From: Diplonema papillatum
Lineage: Eukaryota; Euglenozoa; Diplonemea; Diplonemida; Diplonemidae
Length of the DNA: 64,000 nucleotides
Assembly: GCA_030068145.1 (NCBI GenBank)
Contig: JAPJBO010000270.1
Span: 124,001 to 188,000, forward strand
Direction: 5' to 3'
Positions 45,381 through 56,767 of the stretch are shown here, piece after piece. The translations under genes and the position numbers were made by a program. The notes under the pieces are model-generated. The model was not told where the DNA came from. It worked only from the letters and a program-made list of their open reading frames with translations, and searched no databases. The first letter of the stretch is position 1. Each line of letters opens with the position of its first letter.

Positions 45381-48300
45381 ATGGCGGCCGTCTGGTTTTG
45401 GGCCACCCTGGGCGGTGTCTGCGCCCTGCTGTGCATGTTCCTGCTGGCGGTGTGCGCGCTGTGCCGGAGGCGGGCGAAGCGGCGCGTCGTCTTCGACGAG
45501 GAGCAGCCGATGGAGCCGGTGAAGCTGGGGGTCCCGTCGATCCTGCCGAGCGGCGGGAAGCACCCGGCGGGGACGCCGATGGTGATCATTCCGCAGTTGC
45601 ACGCTTCGGTGTACTTCAGGATAGGGCACCCCACGAACGTGCACAAGATAGAGTTCACCCGACTCGACGGACAAGCCATCATGCTCGGCGCCCCCCACCC
45701 GAGCAACATCCCGGGGAGTCAGAAACACCCCTGGATGATCGGCACGTTCGTGGTGCAAGCGTTCTCCTACGCCCCGGGACGGACCGACTCGGACATCGTC
45801 ACGACGATGCTCGAGATCACCCCGCCCACGGGCGACGTGTTCTTCTCCCACCCGCCGGGCGCGTACGACAGGCCGTTCGAACTGACCCTTTTCCACCCGG
45901 ACACCCAAAACATCCTCTACACCGACGACGGCTCGGACCCCTTCTCCAACGGCGTCCCCTACAAGCCGCCGTTGCGCATCACGCGCACGACGGAGATCCG
46001 CGCTGCCGTGCAAGGCTGCCGCACGCCGGCGGAAGTGCACCGGTACGTGGTGCCCGAAAGGCTGCCGAGGCCCCTCGTATTCGTGGCGGGCGACCCGGTC
46101 GCACCCGACGGGCGCCCCGTGGCGCTGACGCCGGACAGCGACGTGACCTTCTCCGCCGCTTTCAGCTCGCAGGTGCTGTACGCCGCGGAGCGGGAGGGCG
46201 CCGTCACGGGGCTGCCGCCGTCGTGCCTGTTCGCGGGGCCGATCCGGTTCTCCCCCGGCTGGTGGCTGCTGAAGCTGCTCGCGGTGAAGCCGGTCCCGGA
46301 GTGGCTCGACTCGAGCCCGTTGGAGCTCGAGATCCACTGCCACCCGCGGGCCCCCGTCATCACGTGCACTTCGGCGACCGCTCCCGCCGAAGTGTACATC
46401 ACAGCGGATCCGGACTGCTTGATCACGTACCGCGTCAACGACGCGGTCAACGAAGTAGAGCTGTTGTCCCCCGCCGTGTACCTGGCGAACGCCGGGAGGC
46501 ACTACATCGCAGCGACGTCCGTCGACCCCAGAACGGGGTTCAAGTCGATGGCGGACAAGACCATCGTGCTGGGCGGGGCTCCCGTCGAGCCGGTCGGGTT
46601 GTCCCCCGCGTCCGGGCGGTACACCGTCGACGAGAACGGGTTCTTCGTCGTCGCGACGACGCGCAGCGCGGCGCACGCGCTGTCGCTCGCGATCAACGGC
46701 GAGGCCGTCGAAGACGCGCTGTGGCAGCAGCCGGTCGCGGTGCGGTGCATCGGCGACGTGGCGGTCACCGCGCGCGCGGTGCTGAGCACGGGGCACGGCA
46801 CGGGCCCCGCCTCGGACGTCGTCACCTACAACTACCACTTGCAGCCGCCGGCGCCGCGCATCCGGCCTGCCGGTGACAGGGCGGCGGAATGCCGAGGCCC
46901 GCTCACCGTGCGCCTGATGCGGCCGCCCCTGCCCTCCTACCTCCCCCCCGACCGGTACGTCATCCACTACGAAGTGGTCGGCCAGCCGGCCGCGACGACG
47001 GATCAACCGGAAGCCGCTGTCGTCCTGCACGAACCGGGTGAGCACCTCATCAAAACCTGGGGTTCGGTCGACGACGTCCGTTCGGTCACCGCCGAAGGGC
47101 ACTACATCATCGGCTCCGCCGAGGTGGCGCGGCGCGTGTCTCCCGTGGCGAGGGCCCCGGCGCCCGAGTTCTACCCCGTGAAGAGGCACCACAGGGGGAC
47201 GGAGCTCGAGGTGCACGTCCTCATGAGAGACGGGGAGGGGACCGTGTTCTACGGACTGGACGCGGAGCCGTCCATTCCGCTGGACCACAACGTGCCGATC
47301 ATGATCGAAGCGCAGCCCGGAACGAAGCGGGAAGTCCGCATTTCGGCGTATAGCGAAATCGAAGGACGCCCGCGGTCCCGGACGGTGACCAAAGTGTACT
47401 GCTTGGACCCAGCAGAGGGCGACGAGACCACCGCCCGGACCGATTCTTCGTCGACCAGCACCGCGCGCGTCGACTTCGTTCAGAGCCCGGTCCTGACGTG
47501 CCACGCAGTGCAACTCATGCTCGAGCTCCGTCCCGCTGACGACACGGTGGTCGCGTTGTATACACTGGACGGATCGACGCCGACTACCGTGCCGGAGGGA
47601 TCCACCAGGCAGCTGGCGAAGGGGCATACGATCATGATTCCGGGCAAGGGCGTTACCGAGGTGAAGGCGCTGTGCGTCGACGCGGAGGGGAAGCGCCCGC
47701 CGTCGAGGGTGGTGTCGAAGGTTTTCGCCGAGGGTGCGCCGTACTTGCCGCTGGCCCGCCACGCAACGTCGCCGAACCGGTCGGAAGGCGAGGGCTCAGT
47801 CCGCGCTCCGACGATGATAGCACATGCACGGGTCGTCGTCGTGGTGCCGGACACAGGGCAGCCGGACGACGTGGTACGCTATGCGTTGGATGGTACCGAT
47901 CCTCACAAAGACAGCCCCATCCTTCCACGCACCGGTTTGCAAATCGCTGTTCGCAGCCGGGCGCACCCAGTCATCCTCCGCGTCGCCGCGTTCGACAAGA
48001 CCAACACCGTCATGTCCGCGATAGTCGTCCACAACTTCGTCCAAGTGCCTGAGTCCCAGCCACACAACCCAATGGTCATCGGTCCTCCTTCATTCTCAGG
48101 AACCCACCCCGACGGAACGGCAGAACCCGCGTCGTACGATCAGAATCCAGCGGCGGCCACATTTACGCAGGAAGAGGCCGCTTCTGTTGAGCTCACCCAG
48201 GCGCCGCTGCCGTCCGAATTGGACGCTACGTCTGCGACGGATGTGTACCCGATGATGCCTGCCATCGTGACGGCAACGGACAACGATGCCTTCGGACGTG

Positions 48301-48407
48301 GCTTCCGCTCCGCGAAGCTTCGCGCGGAGAAGCGGGCAGCCGTTCTTGCTTCGTTGAAAGAAGACGAGATGCGCCTTCGCCGGGCTGCGCGAGGCGATAA
48401 CCCTTGA
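45381..48407 (+). CDS. Membrane-anchored protein with chitobiase C-terminal-like repeats
   Basis: 1008 residues, single exon, from MAAVWFWATLGGVCALLCMF. An N-terminal transmembrane helix (about residues 4-28) is followed by CRRRAKRR, so by the positive-inside rule the long C-terminal part may face the cytosol or the helix may act as a type II anchor. At least four modules have the chitobiase/beta-hexosaminidase C-terminal (CHB_HEX_C, Fn3-associated) hallmark of a tyrosine and aspartate-glycine turn: NILYTDDGSDPF (about residue 177), VVALYTLDGSTP (about 725), VVRYALDGTDP (about 835) and weaker ones such as CLITYRVNDAVN and GTVFYGLDAEPS. These beta-sandwich modules usually bind sugar or act as spacers. 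No catalytic domain is attached. The Ser/Thr-rich end has a basic tail. Function unknown. Confidence 0.82.
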   Translation: MAAVWFWATLGGVCALLCMFLLAVCALCRRRAKRRVVFDEEQPMEPVKLGVPSILPSGGKHPAGTPMVIIPQLHASVYFRIGHPTNVHKIEFTRLDGQAIMLGAPHPSNIPGSQKHPWMIGTFVVQAFSYAPGRTDSDIVTTMLEITPPTGDVFFSHPPGAYDRPFELTLFHPDTQNILYTDDGSDPFSNGVPYKPPLRITRTTEIRAAVQGCRTPAEVHRYVVPERLPRPLVFVAGDPVAPDGRPVALTPDSDVTFSAAFSSQVLYAAEREGAVTGLPPSCLFAGPIRFSPGWWLLKLLAVKPVPEWLDSSPLELEIHCHPRAPVITCTSATAPAEVYITADPDCLITYRVNDAVNEVELLSPAVYLANAGRHYIAATSVDPRTGFKSMADKTIVLGGAPVEPVGLSPASGRYTVDENGFFVVATTRSAAHALSLAINGEAVEDALWQQPVAVRCIGDVAVTARAVLSTGHGTGPASDVVTYNYHLQPPAPRIRPAGDRAAECRGPLTVRLMRPPLPSYLPPDRYVIHYEVVGQPAATTDQPEAAVVLHEPGEHLIKTWGSVDDVRSVTAEGHYIIGSAEVARRVSPVARAPAPEFYPVKRHHRGTELEVHVLMRDGEGTVFYGLDAEPSIPLDHNVPIMIEAQPGTKREVRISAYSEIEGRPRSRTVTKVYCLDPAEGDETTARTDSSSTSTARVDFVQSPVLTCHAVQLMLELRPADDTVVALYTLDGSTPTTVPEGSTRQLAKGHTIMIPGKGVTEVKALCVDAEGKRPPSRVVSKVFAEGAPYLPLARHATSPNRSEGEGSVRAPTMIAHARVVVVVPDTGQPDDVVRYALDGTDPHKDSPILPRTGLQIAVRSRAHPVILRVAAFDKTNTVMSAIVVHNFVQVPESQPHNPMVIGPPSFSGTHPDGTAEPASYDQNPAAATFTQEEAASVELTQAPLPSELDATSATDVYPMMPAIVTATDNDAFGRGFRSAKLRAEKRAAVLASLKEDEMRLRRAARGDNP

Positions 48408-49356
48408 TCCATCCCCAGCGCATCACCATGCTGCACGGCAACCCCGTGACCCTGACCCCATGTATTCTGCAGAGTTTACTTTGCAAGTTTATGTTTGCCG
48501 GAAGACGAACACAAGTCGGCGGGCGCATAAACCAGAGGATCGTTCAACACCGAGTATCTGTGCTAGGGATCTTGTATCGAGTAAACTTTTACCCGGTTGC
48601 TTTATGCGAGGCTCACCCGCCGCCCGACACCGCACCTACCATCCCGTGCGCAAGTGTACAAAACCCCTAACCTGAGCCTGCTGTCAAGCTCTCCCCGGCG
48701 GAGAACGTTTTGTGCCAGTGCATTCCTGGCCTCAGCTTTTGTCACGAGTGTCATATGATCCACCGCGAGGTAGGCTCACGCAGCCCACCCGTCTGGATCG
48801 CCTTTGTTTGTACCGAACGACGAAAACACCCGAACGCTAGCCTTTTCTGTTCATAATAGACCACATTTGTCGCCAAGCAACACGAGTACAAAAAGACATC
48901 CATTTTCTTTCGTTTTGCTTCTGTCAAACCGAGCACCAGAACAGGGTTATCGTCGGAGTTGCCCCACTGGATGTTCGACTTGCATGTTGATGATCTCGTC
49001 CTGTGAATGCCGAAGCCGAAAAAGATACAATTCACTCCAAGACGAAGGTCCTCCGGGGCAGGAGAGTATCGGTCGACCGCAGCATGCACAAGCTTGAGTC
49101 GGACTTGGCAGCGTCCACAACCAGTTTCGCTTTGTCCTGTGGTTGCCACCGCAGGAGAGGTGCGGCAGGCTTTCCTCGGGGGGGGGGGGGGCTGTTCTTA
49201 CCACTCGAGCCCGAAACGAAAATGCAGACGACCCCTCCACCTCTCACCAGAAGCTCCCGTCCAATTCCGGCGTAGCGGCCAACCGCACCCCCGGGACAGT
49301 ATCAGGGGGGCACCCACGTCGCGACCCGGACACGCCGCGCGCGGGTTGATGCGCAG
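48408..49356. other. Spacer between the CHB-type and coiled-coil genes
   Basis: No supported gene; short frames only. A G-run at about 49180-49191 precedes the next gene. GATGCGCAG at 49348-49356 directly precedes the ATG and could be a leader acceptor (guess). Confidence 0.5.
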
Positions 49357-52300
49357 ATGACGACGTCGGGCGGAGGTGCACCGGCAAACCTGAACTCGGC
49401 CGCGTCGAGTGCGCGGAGCATGCCCAGCATGCCGTCGGCCGGGGGCGCGTCGCAGCGGCGGCGCAGCGAGCCGGGCCCGGTGGGCGCCTCGATGGGCGCC
49501 GCGCCGGCGACCAAGCGGTCGTCGCTGACGATGATGAGCCCGTCGCCCAGCCTCACCGTGCCTGCAGACCTCGCTCCGGCCGCGTCCGCCAGCAGCAAAG
49601 CCAGCGGGTCCGCGTCCAGCAGCTTCAGCGGCGGCGCGAAGCCGCCGCCGCCGAAGTTGGAGACCACCGCGCGCAGCGTGTACGGCGCCGCTGGAGGGGT
49701 GTCCGCATCCCAAGCCTCGGCAGGGCAACCCGGCGATCATCCTTCTTCATCTTCCGCGCCGAGAGGCGGCGCCGACGCCCTTCCGAGGTCGGAAGCGTCG
49801 GCCCGCAGCGTGTACGGCGCCGGCGCATCGGCGGCCGCAGCTTCTTCTTCCGCGGCGGCGCCCGGCAACCCTTCTTCCGCCCCGAGGGGGGCGGGTGCGC
49901 TTCCGAAGTCGGAAACGTCGGCCCGCAGCGTGTACGGCGCCGCGGGAGGCGTGTCCTCGTCGCAAGCCTCGGCCGGCCAGCCCGCCGATCCTTCTTCCGC
50001 GCCGAGAAGCAGTGCCCACACGCTTTCTAAGTCGGAAACCTCGGCCCGCAGCTTGTACGGAGGTGTGTCCTCATCCCAAGCCTCAGCCGGCCAGCCCGCC
50101 GACCCACCTTCTGCGCCGGTTGGAGGAAGCGCGAACACGCAGCCGAGGTCGGAGCAGTCGGCTCGTGCCGGGATGTCGTCGTCCCAAGGCTCCCTGGGGC
50201 CCGCGAACCCGCCTTCGAAGCCAGCGGAGGACGCGGAGGCGGTGGGCAACCCTTTCCCCGCGAGGGGCGACGGCGCTACAGCGGACGACGACGCCCGTGC
50301 TCCAGCGTCGGTGCCCATGCACCGGCCGACGCTGGCCGGGCCCGTGGTGGACATGCCGCTGGGGTTGGCGGGGCTGTCCCCCGGGTTCTACGGCGAAGCG
50401 CTGTCCGCCCTGGGGAACGCGACGGAGGCGCGGATGAAGGCCGAGCGGGAGTACCAGGAGTGGGAGACCGCGCTGCTGAGGAGCGACATCACGCGGATCG
50501 GGACCGACGCAGACACCGCGTCGCGGGTCGCTTCGATGAGCGCGATGAGCAGGGCCTACGCCGGGGGGGGTCCCGTGGCGCCGGTGATGCCGCAGGTCGT
50601 CGAGATGGGGGACTACTACTCGGTCGATCGACGCGTGCGAGCCAGCGAGATCGAGCACCTCTCGGTCGACCACCAGCGGCGGATGGAGGCCGCCGAGGCG
50701 GAGTGCCACGCGCTGCGCGACCGGATCGTGGTGGAGATGCAGGACCGCGAGAACAAGTGGACCATCGCCCACCAGCAGCAGGAGCGAGCGCTCGTCGAGC
50801 GGGAGCGCGAGTTGGCCCGGAAAGACGCGGATTTGCGCCGCGCCCTCGACGACTACGAGCGGCAGGTCAGCTGTACCGACGACGAGATCAGACGCAGGTC
50901 GCTCGACGCGGAAGAGGCCAGGCGACGCACGACGCAAGCGATCGAAGCCAAGCTCCGGAAGGAACTGCGGGCCGAGCTGGAAATGTCGATCAAAGCAGAG
51001 ACGGAGCACCGTCTCCGCCCTGAAATCACGCACGAAGTCGAAGCCCGGGTGCAGATCGACTTCCAGAACTCCTGCCGAGCCATGAAGGAGGAACTCGAGC
51101 GGGCGAAGGATCGAATGGAAGTCGAAATCGAGCTCGCTCTCGAGCCGCAAGTGAAGCAAAGGTTGCTCCCCATGTTGAAAGCCCAGGCCGAAGCGGAGGT
51201 GCACCAAACCCTCTTGTCCCGCGTGGACGAAGCCGCCGCAGCGGTCACCCGCCTCCGCGACGAACTGGCCGTGACGACGGCGGAGCGAGACCACCTGAGC
51301 GCAGAGCTCGGGTCTCTCCAAATGACGCACCACAGCGACTTCAGCGCCATCGAGGCGCAGCTGCTGGCCGAGCAGGACCGTGCGAAGCTTCTCGCGCGCG
51401 ACGTCTGCGCGGCGAGCGAAAAGCTGGAAAGGTGTGGAGCCTCTTTCTTTCTTTTGAACTACTGCAGGGGACTAGACCTCTTGGGTTTGTGCTGGCCGCA
51501 ATCGCGGGAGAACTCTTTGAAAAGCGGAGAATACAGACACATTTCATTAGCTTCTTTCTTGGAACTTAAAAGCACACGCCGATGGTTCACAGAGCTCGAA
51601 ACGGTAGCATTGCATTACACACAGGTTCGAAGAGGAGCGCCGCCTGTACCCGCTCTTGAAAGAGATCGAAGACGATTCTGACCCTTGGGCCGAAGTCAAC
51701 GCACAGCTGGACGATCTCAAAAAGGAAAACAGTCAGCTGAAAGCCGACTCGCAGTTCGCAGCTCGCGAAATCGAAATGCTCAGGTACGGGCTTCTTTTCC
51801 ACCGCCCGACTTCAGCCTTTCCCGCGTGGAAGCTCAAAATCGAACCCCGTGAAAAGTGTCCACTGTTGCTCGTAAATTGAACACGCATCAAGTGCACGTC
51901 GTGGATACGTGGATACAGCTCTCTTAGGACGTAGGAGGGTCAAACAGTGGGCAAGCCCTCCGACATGACTGCCACTTCCCATCAAAGAGATCATGCGTCT
52001 GGTCCGAAACGTACGAGAATGGTGCCAAAACAATGTACACCGTGCGCTCTAACGACCCCGCCGCTTTCTCGAGACTCCTCGAGGGTGGCTGCTCAGCCGG
52101 ATCGTTCTGCTCGATGAAAGTTGTGGAAATTTGTTGCAGTAGTGTGATTGTCAGGCCTTCGACTACCCTGAGCAACGCACTAGCCCGATGAAAGTTGGTC
52201 CGAACCGCACGAGACGTACCCATGCCATCGTGTGCCACTGCTACGGGAATCCCGCCACGCGCACCGACACTCACTCAGGTCGCAGCTCATGCAAAACCCC

Positions 52301-53394
52301 GGTCATGCGGGCGCAGCGCCCGATCAGCCAATCCCCTTGATGCAGCTCTACGCCAGCCCCCGGACAGCGTCTCCTCGCAACGTATCGCCACTACGGGGGC
52401 GGACCGGTGGACGGCAGGCTATCGGAGTATGTGCGATTCTTTACTGGAATTGGCGGCGAGATGGGAACGTCCTATACGTACTATGCCTCTCGAAGAACAG
52501 CTGCGTCACAGCTCGTGTTTTTATTCCTAGTAGTACTGGTGTATGGAAGACTACACTGCCGGGACGCGTCAGCACGTGAATATAGAAAACGACGAGCTGC
52601 GAACAGCCGCCTGACAAAACAGTCTCACGCTGTCCTGTCTGCCGAACAGTCAGATTCCGCGTTGATGTTATGCTTACGAAACCGAAGCACGATGCAGATA
52701 GGGCCAGTGCAGTGTTGAGCACAGAGTCATCCTAAGCACGTTCTGTTCTTGCGACCCTCCCCCTCCTTTCATGTTGATGTTATGTGCCGCAAACTCTTCC
52801 ATCTGCTTTACAGGGCGCAGGGTCGCCTCGTTTGCCATCGGCAGCTCTGCACGCCCAGCCGCAGAACGCGATGAACTCGCTCTTCAGCTCCGTGCGCAAT
52901 TCGGATCCGTACGGCAACGAGCCGAGGTATGTCAAGTACGGTTGCGCACGCCGTTTTTTATGGTAACAAGCTTGCTTGTCTGTATCAAAAAGTGTCGGAT
53001 GGCAGCGTGCTGTGTTAAATAACTCAATACAGGGTTTACAACGCACAAACAAATGTGACTCATCTCTCTCTCAGGTGGTTGTGTCAGGGTTATCACAAAC
53101 TTGCCGTGTACACACCTCACCCACATCCATCCACACAGCCGTAGCCTTTCGAACAAAAAGCGTCAAGCCGGCTTGAGAACCCCGGCAAACACCATCGTTT
53201 TCAAGAACCGCTTCCGGCACATGCCGTCGAAGGAAGTCAATTCGCCGACGTTTCCGTTCAAAAAGGAGGACCGCGAGCGTATTTTCTTCGCAGAAATGGA
53301 GTTCCTGAAGGAGAACACCGAGAAGCAGCAGCGAGACCGGCGCAAGCAGAAGGCAGGCCAGTCGACACCGAGGGGGCAGAATATGCGCATTTAG
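49357..53394 (+). CDS. Ser/Ala-rich coiled-coil protein, five exons
   Basis: Exons 49357-51431, 51625-51783, 52279-52426, 52814-52926 and 53139-53394 join in phases 2, 2, 0 and 2 (916 residues, stop TAG). Donors are GTGTGG, GTACGG, GTATGT and GTATGT; acceptors all end CAG. Residues 1-300 are low-complexity with about five degenerate 40-residue repeats around SARSVYG. After TLAGPVVDMPLGLAGLSPGF comes a coiled coil from about residue 345 to 750 (for example QQERALVERERELARKDADL). The last exons give a Pro-rich linker and a basic C-terminus with NRFRHMPSKEVNSPTFPFKK. Likely structural or centrosome/flagellum-type protein (inference). The end of exon 3 could also be GTATCG at 52382; I chose GTATGT at 52427 for its better donor. 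Confidence 0.75.
52590..52770 (+). repeat. Family B copy in an intron (diverged)
   Basis: GCGAACAGCCGCCTGACAAA, GTGTTGAGCACAGAGTCATC and TTCTTGCGACCCTCCCCCTC follow the order of the 28-kb copy. It ends about 45 bp before the acceptor at 52813, much as the 21-kb copy ends 40 bp before its acceptor. Confidence 0.65.
52954..53051 (+). repeat. Dispersed repeat family F, copy 2 (uninterrupted)
   Basis: TTTTTTATGGTAACAAGCTT to ACAGGGTTTACAACGCACAA, nearly identical to 36472-36559 plus 36942-36955. It fills almost half of the 212-bp intron 52927-53138. Confidence 0.85.
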
Positions 53395-55060
53395 GATCCC
53401 ATGCAGGGGTTTGCGGCATGCAAATCGCTGTACTTCCCGGACGAAGGAGTTGAACGGGCGTGACGCGAAACCACGAATTCCCGCACACGCCTGGCTATCT
53501 GCCTGTGCGCGCGTGATACCGGTGGACCGCTTGCACTTTCTTTATTCCTTTTCGGGACCGGTGCGTTCCGTTTGCAGTGTGTCAACGCACTGGATGCAAA
53601 GCAGGTCGACAAAGCTCGTTCGATGTCTGGTTTTGCAGCGTGCAACCTCATCAGCAAAAAGGGAGCTATGCACGATTCTCAACTCGGATCCAAGACAGAC
53701 TGGGAGGCAACGGGGTTGTCAAAGGTGCACTTTTCGAGAAAGACGGCTTCCAGCAAGTCCAGGGAGGGCTGCAACGACTGTCCGCCAACCCCCGTGGTAG
53801 CGTCCATCGTGCTGGCCTTTAATATTGACTCGAAGGGAAAGTTTTGCTTGGGCAGAGCTCTCACCGAGGCAGGCGTATGGCAAGCCAATCAAGTCCAAAC
53901 AATCAAGCGGGACGGGCGGCCTCCTCGAAGGCCCCCCTGATGAGGCATCTCCAGGCAAAACACCACCAGTCAGCGTCGACCACGGCGCCCGAAACGACTG
54001 GCATACTGAACGCAGCCGCGCAGCTCAAAATCGTGCGAGCAATACGCACGGCACGCGCCGGCGCAAAGTGCTTCTGCGGGAGGCGCACATGAGCCGGCAT
54101 CCCCTGCTGATAGACTGCGACAGACAGCAGCAGGCAATGCAATTCAATGCAGCCCCAGGGGATAGGGGTGGACCGGCTCAGGCGCAGCAGCCTTGTAGAT
54201 GTGTTTCGCCTTCATGGGCGCGGCGTGAGCAGGACTCTCCTTGTATATACGAGCTCGTTTCTCGTTTTAGTTCAGCGCGTCCGAACGCGGCCTTGTTGTA
54301 CTTTCATCTTGCCTTCTCTCTTAGATCTACTAGCAGCTCAGTTTCCCAGCTCATCTCCACTGGGTGTTTGTATTTGCCCTCTTCCCGCAGCGATGCCTGG
54401 CTTTTCTCTCTCTTCGGTGTCCGAACAGAGCACGGCAACCCCTGGACAGGTTTTCAGCTTCCTGGTCTAAGAAGCGCAACTGCAAGAATGAAGGCGGGAA
54501 CTCAAGTGCGAAACCGTCTAGGGGATACCTATCGCTGACATTGAATCGGGCCGAGATGAAAGTACGCGTCCGGGAGGAGGATGGGGCAATTACCCGGCGG
54601 TCGCCCGCGTCTACTAGAAACCACCAAACGAAACATCCAACTTGGCTTCTTTGCTGGTGGATCCTTCCTTCGATTCGCTGCCCGGGACGGAACACCTGCG
54701 GCTCACAGCCAAGCGGCGTAGGAGTGCAGTGGTCCACGCCGCGAAGTCGTTGGCCTCGATGGAGCGTGGTGTGATGAGTGTAGATCTTGGTTGCAGTAGC
54801 GAACCTTCTCCACTTCGGTCTTCAATGGAGAAGATTGAAGGCCGAAGTGGAGAAGGTTTCCGTGTCGACAGCAATTGGACATGCGTCAGTCGCTCGTAAG
54901 GCAGGGTGTAATTGCTCGCCTCAAAGCTGACCCAGCGAGGTCGTTATGCTTTGCACAACCCAGGCAACAGCAAACGAACCCCCACCAGCCTGGAACTTTG
55001 CTTGGCCCTTGACCCCCGCCTACGGTGAGGTCCTTTTTGGGGGTTTTTTTTGGTGGCCTT
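53395..55060. other. Spacer with a hairpin and undecided frames
   Basis: A frame at about 53572-53940 after a TTTGCAG acceptor-like site and a frame at 53825-54538 are open but show no domain or repeat I recognise; I do not call them genes. GGGGTGGACCGGCTCAG near 54164 is shared with about 14347. A strong hairpin lies at 54802-54858. Confidence 0.45.
54802..54858. repeat. 25-bp inverted repeat (hairpin)
   Basis: The arms AACCTTCTCCACTTCGGTCT... (54802-54826) and ...GCCGAAGTGGAGAAGGTT (54834-54858) pair over 25 bp with one G-T wobble and a 7-nt loop GGAGAAG. It could be a precursor hairpin, a foldback, or a chance of repeat turnover. Confidence 0.85.
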
Positions 55061-55083
55061 ACCAGCCTCACGACAATGGGGGG

Positions 55084-55124
55084 GGTCCGGGGGGCTTCGC
55101 CCCCCGGCGAACGGTACGGTACAT
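55084..55124. repeat. G/C hairpin repeat, left copy
   Basis: GGTCCGGGGGGCTTCGCCCC, then the closing CCGG and ACGGTACGGTACAT. A diverged copy at 55812-55852 bounds the 41-bp array on the other side. Confidence 0.8.
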
Positions 55125-55184
55125 GAGTTTGCTCGAAATGAGCGGTCCGGGGGCCACACCACTCGGCGACCCGTTCCAGCAGGT

Positions 55185-55622
55185 ACTTTACGGTCGAATT
55201 GGGCAGGTAACGCTCGTGTAACGCTAGTTTACAGCCATACTTGGTATGTCACGCTCATGTAACGCTACGTTACAGTCGAATTTGACATGTCACGCTCGTG
55301 TCACGCTACTTTGGAGTCGAATTCGACATGTAACGCTCGTGTCACGCTACTTTACGGTCGAATTGGGCAGGTAACGCTCGGGTAACGCTAATTTACAGTC
55401 ATATTTGGTATGTCACGCTCATGTAACGCTACGTTACAGTCAAATTTGACATGTCACGCTCGTGTCACGCTACTTTACGGTCGAATTGGGCAGGTAACGC
55501 TCGGGTAACGCTAATTTACAGTCATATTTGGTATGTCACGCTCGTGTAACGCTACGTTACAGTCAAATTTGACATGTCACGCTCGTGTCACGCTACTTTG
55601 GAGTCGAATTCGACATGTAACG
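55185..55622. repeat. Satellite array 1, about 41-bp units
   Basis: Ten or so units such as TTTACGGTCGAATTGGGCAG plus GTAACGCTCGGGTAACGCTA alternate between AATTGGGCAG, ATATTTGGTATG, AAATTTGACATG and AATTCGACATG types. They form a higher-order repeat of three to four units. Non-coding. Confidence 0.85.
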
Positions 55623-55811
55623 CCTTGGGTCGAAATAAGCGGACGCCGAACGCCACCCCCAATTATAGGTGTTCCTCCGGTGGCCCGCGCAGCGGCGATT
55701 TCTTTTTTTTTTTTGCGAGCGGGGTTTGGGGCCAGAACCTTATGCAGCCCGTTTTTCCCTTCAGAATAGACACCAACCCCGTTTTCTCTCGCGAGTTTTA
55801 ATATAGGGGGG

Positions 55812-55852
55812 GGTCCGGGGGGCACCGCCCCCCGGGAGACGGTACGGTACAT
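55812..55852. repeat. G/C hairpin repeat, right copy
   Basis: GGTCCGGGGGGCACCGCCCC and ACGGTACGGTACAT match the left copy at 55084-55124 in direct orientation, with a changed loop (CACCG for CTTCG). Confidence 0.8.
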
Positions 55853-55882
55853 TGAGCCTCAGCTGCCCCTCTCCCCCCTGTA

Positions 55883-56767
55883 CAATTTCCCGAGGTGGGA
55901 CAATTTTCCAATGCTGGGTTTCGAGGTCGGAAAACCTATTTGGACAATTTCCCGAGGTGGGACAATTTTCTAATGCTGGGTTTCGAGGTCGGAAAACCTA
56001 TTTGGACAATTTCCCGAGGTGGGACAATTTTCCAATGCTGGGTTTCGAGGTCGGAAAACCTATTTGGACAATTTCCCGAGGTGGGACAATTTTCCAATGC
56101 TGGGTTTCGAGGTCGGAAAACCTATTTGGACAATTTCCCGAGGTGGGACAATTTTCCAATGCTGGGTTTCGAGGTCGGAAAACCTATTTGGACAATTTCC
56201 CGAGGTGGGACAATTTTCCAATGCTGGGTTTCGAGGTCGGAAAACCTATTTGGACAATTTCCCGAGGTGGGACAATTTTCTAATGCTGGGTTTCGAGGTC
56301 GGAAAACCTATTTGGACAATTTCCCGAGGTGGGACAATTTTCCAATGCTGGGTTTCGAGGTCGGAAAACCTATTTGGACAATTTCCCGAGGTGGGACAAT
56401 TTTCTAATGCTGGGTTTCGAGGTCGGAAAACCTATTTGGACAATTTCCCGAGGTGGGACAATTTTCTAATGCTGGGTTTCGAGGTCGGAAAACCTATTTG
56501 GACAATTTCCCGAGGTGGGACAATTTTCTAATGCTGGGTTTCGAGGTCGGAAAACCTATTTGGACAATTTCCCGAGGTGGGACAATTTTCTAATGCTGGG
56601 TTTCGAGGTCGGAAAACCTATTTGGACAATTTCCCGAGGTGGGACAATTTTCCAATGCTGGGTTTCGAGGTCGGAAAACCTATTTGGACAATTTCCCGAG
56701 GTGGGACAATTTTCCAATGCTGGGTTTCGAGGTCGGAAAACCTATTTGGACAATTTCCCGAGGTGGC
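55883..56767. repeat. Satellite array 2, 62-bp unit, 14 copies
   Basis: Exactly fourteen 62-bp units from 55883 to 56750 plus a partial fifteenth. A unit starts CAATTTCCCGAGGTGGGACA and ends GGAAAACCTATTTGGA. Units differ mainly at one C/T site (TTTCCAAT or TTTCTAAT). Because 62 is not a multiple of three, the open frames across it are by-products. Confidence 0.95.

Noticed and set aside
53572-54538. Two overlapping + strand frames after the coiled-coil gene
   Set aside because: Acceptor-like site and open frames exist, but no coding signal or family resemblance; left as undecided spacer.
55883-56767. Fourteen regularly spaced repeats as a CRISPR array
   Set aside because: Units are contiguous 62-bp copies with no variable spacers, in a eukaryotic genome; it is a satellite.
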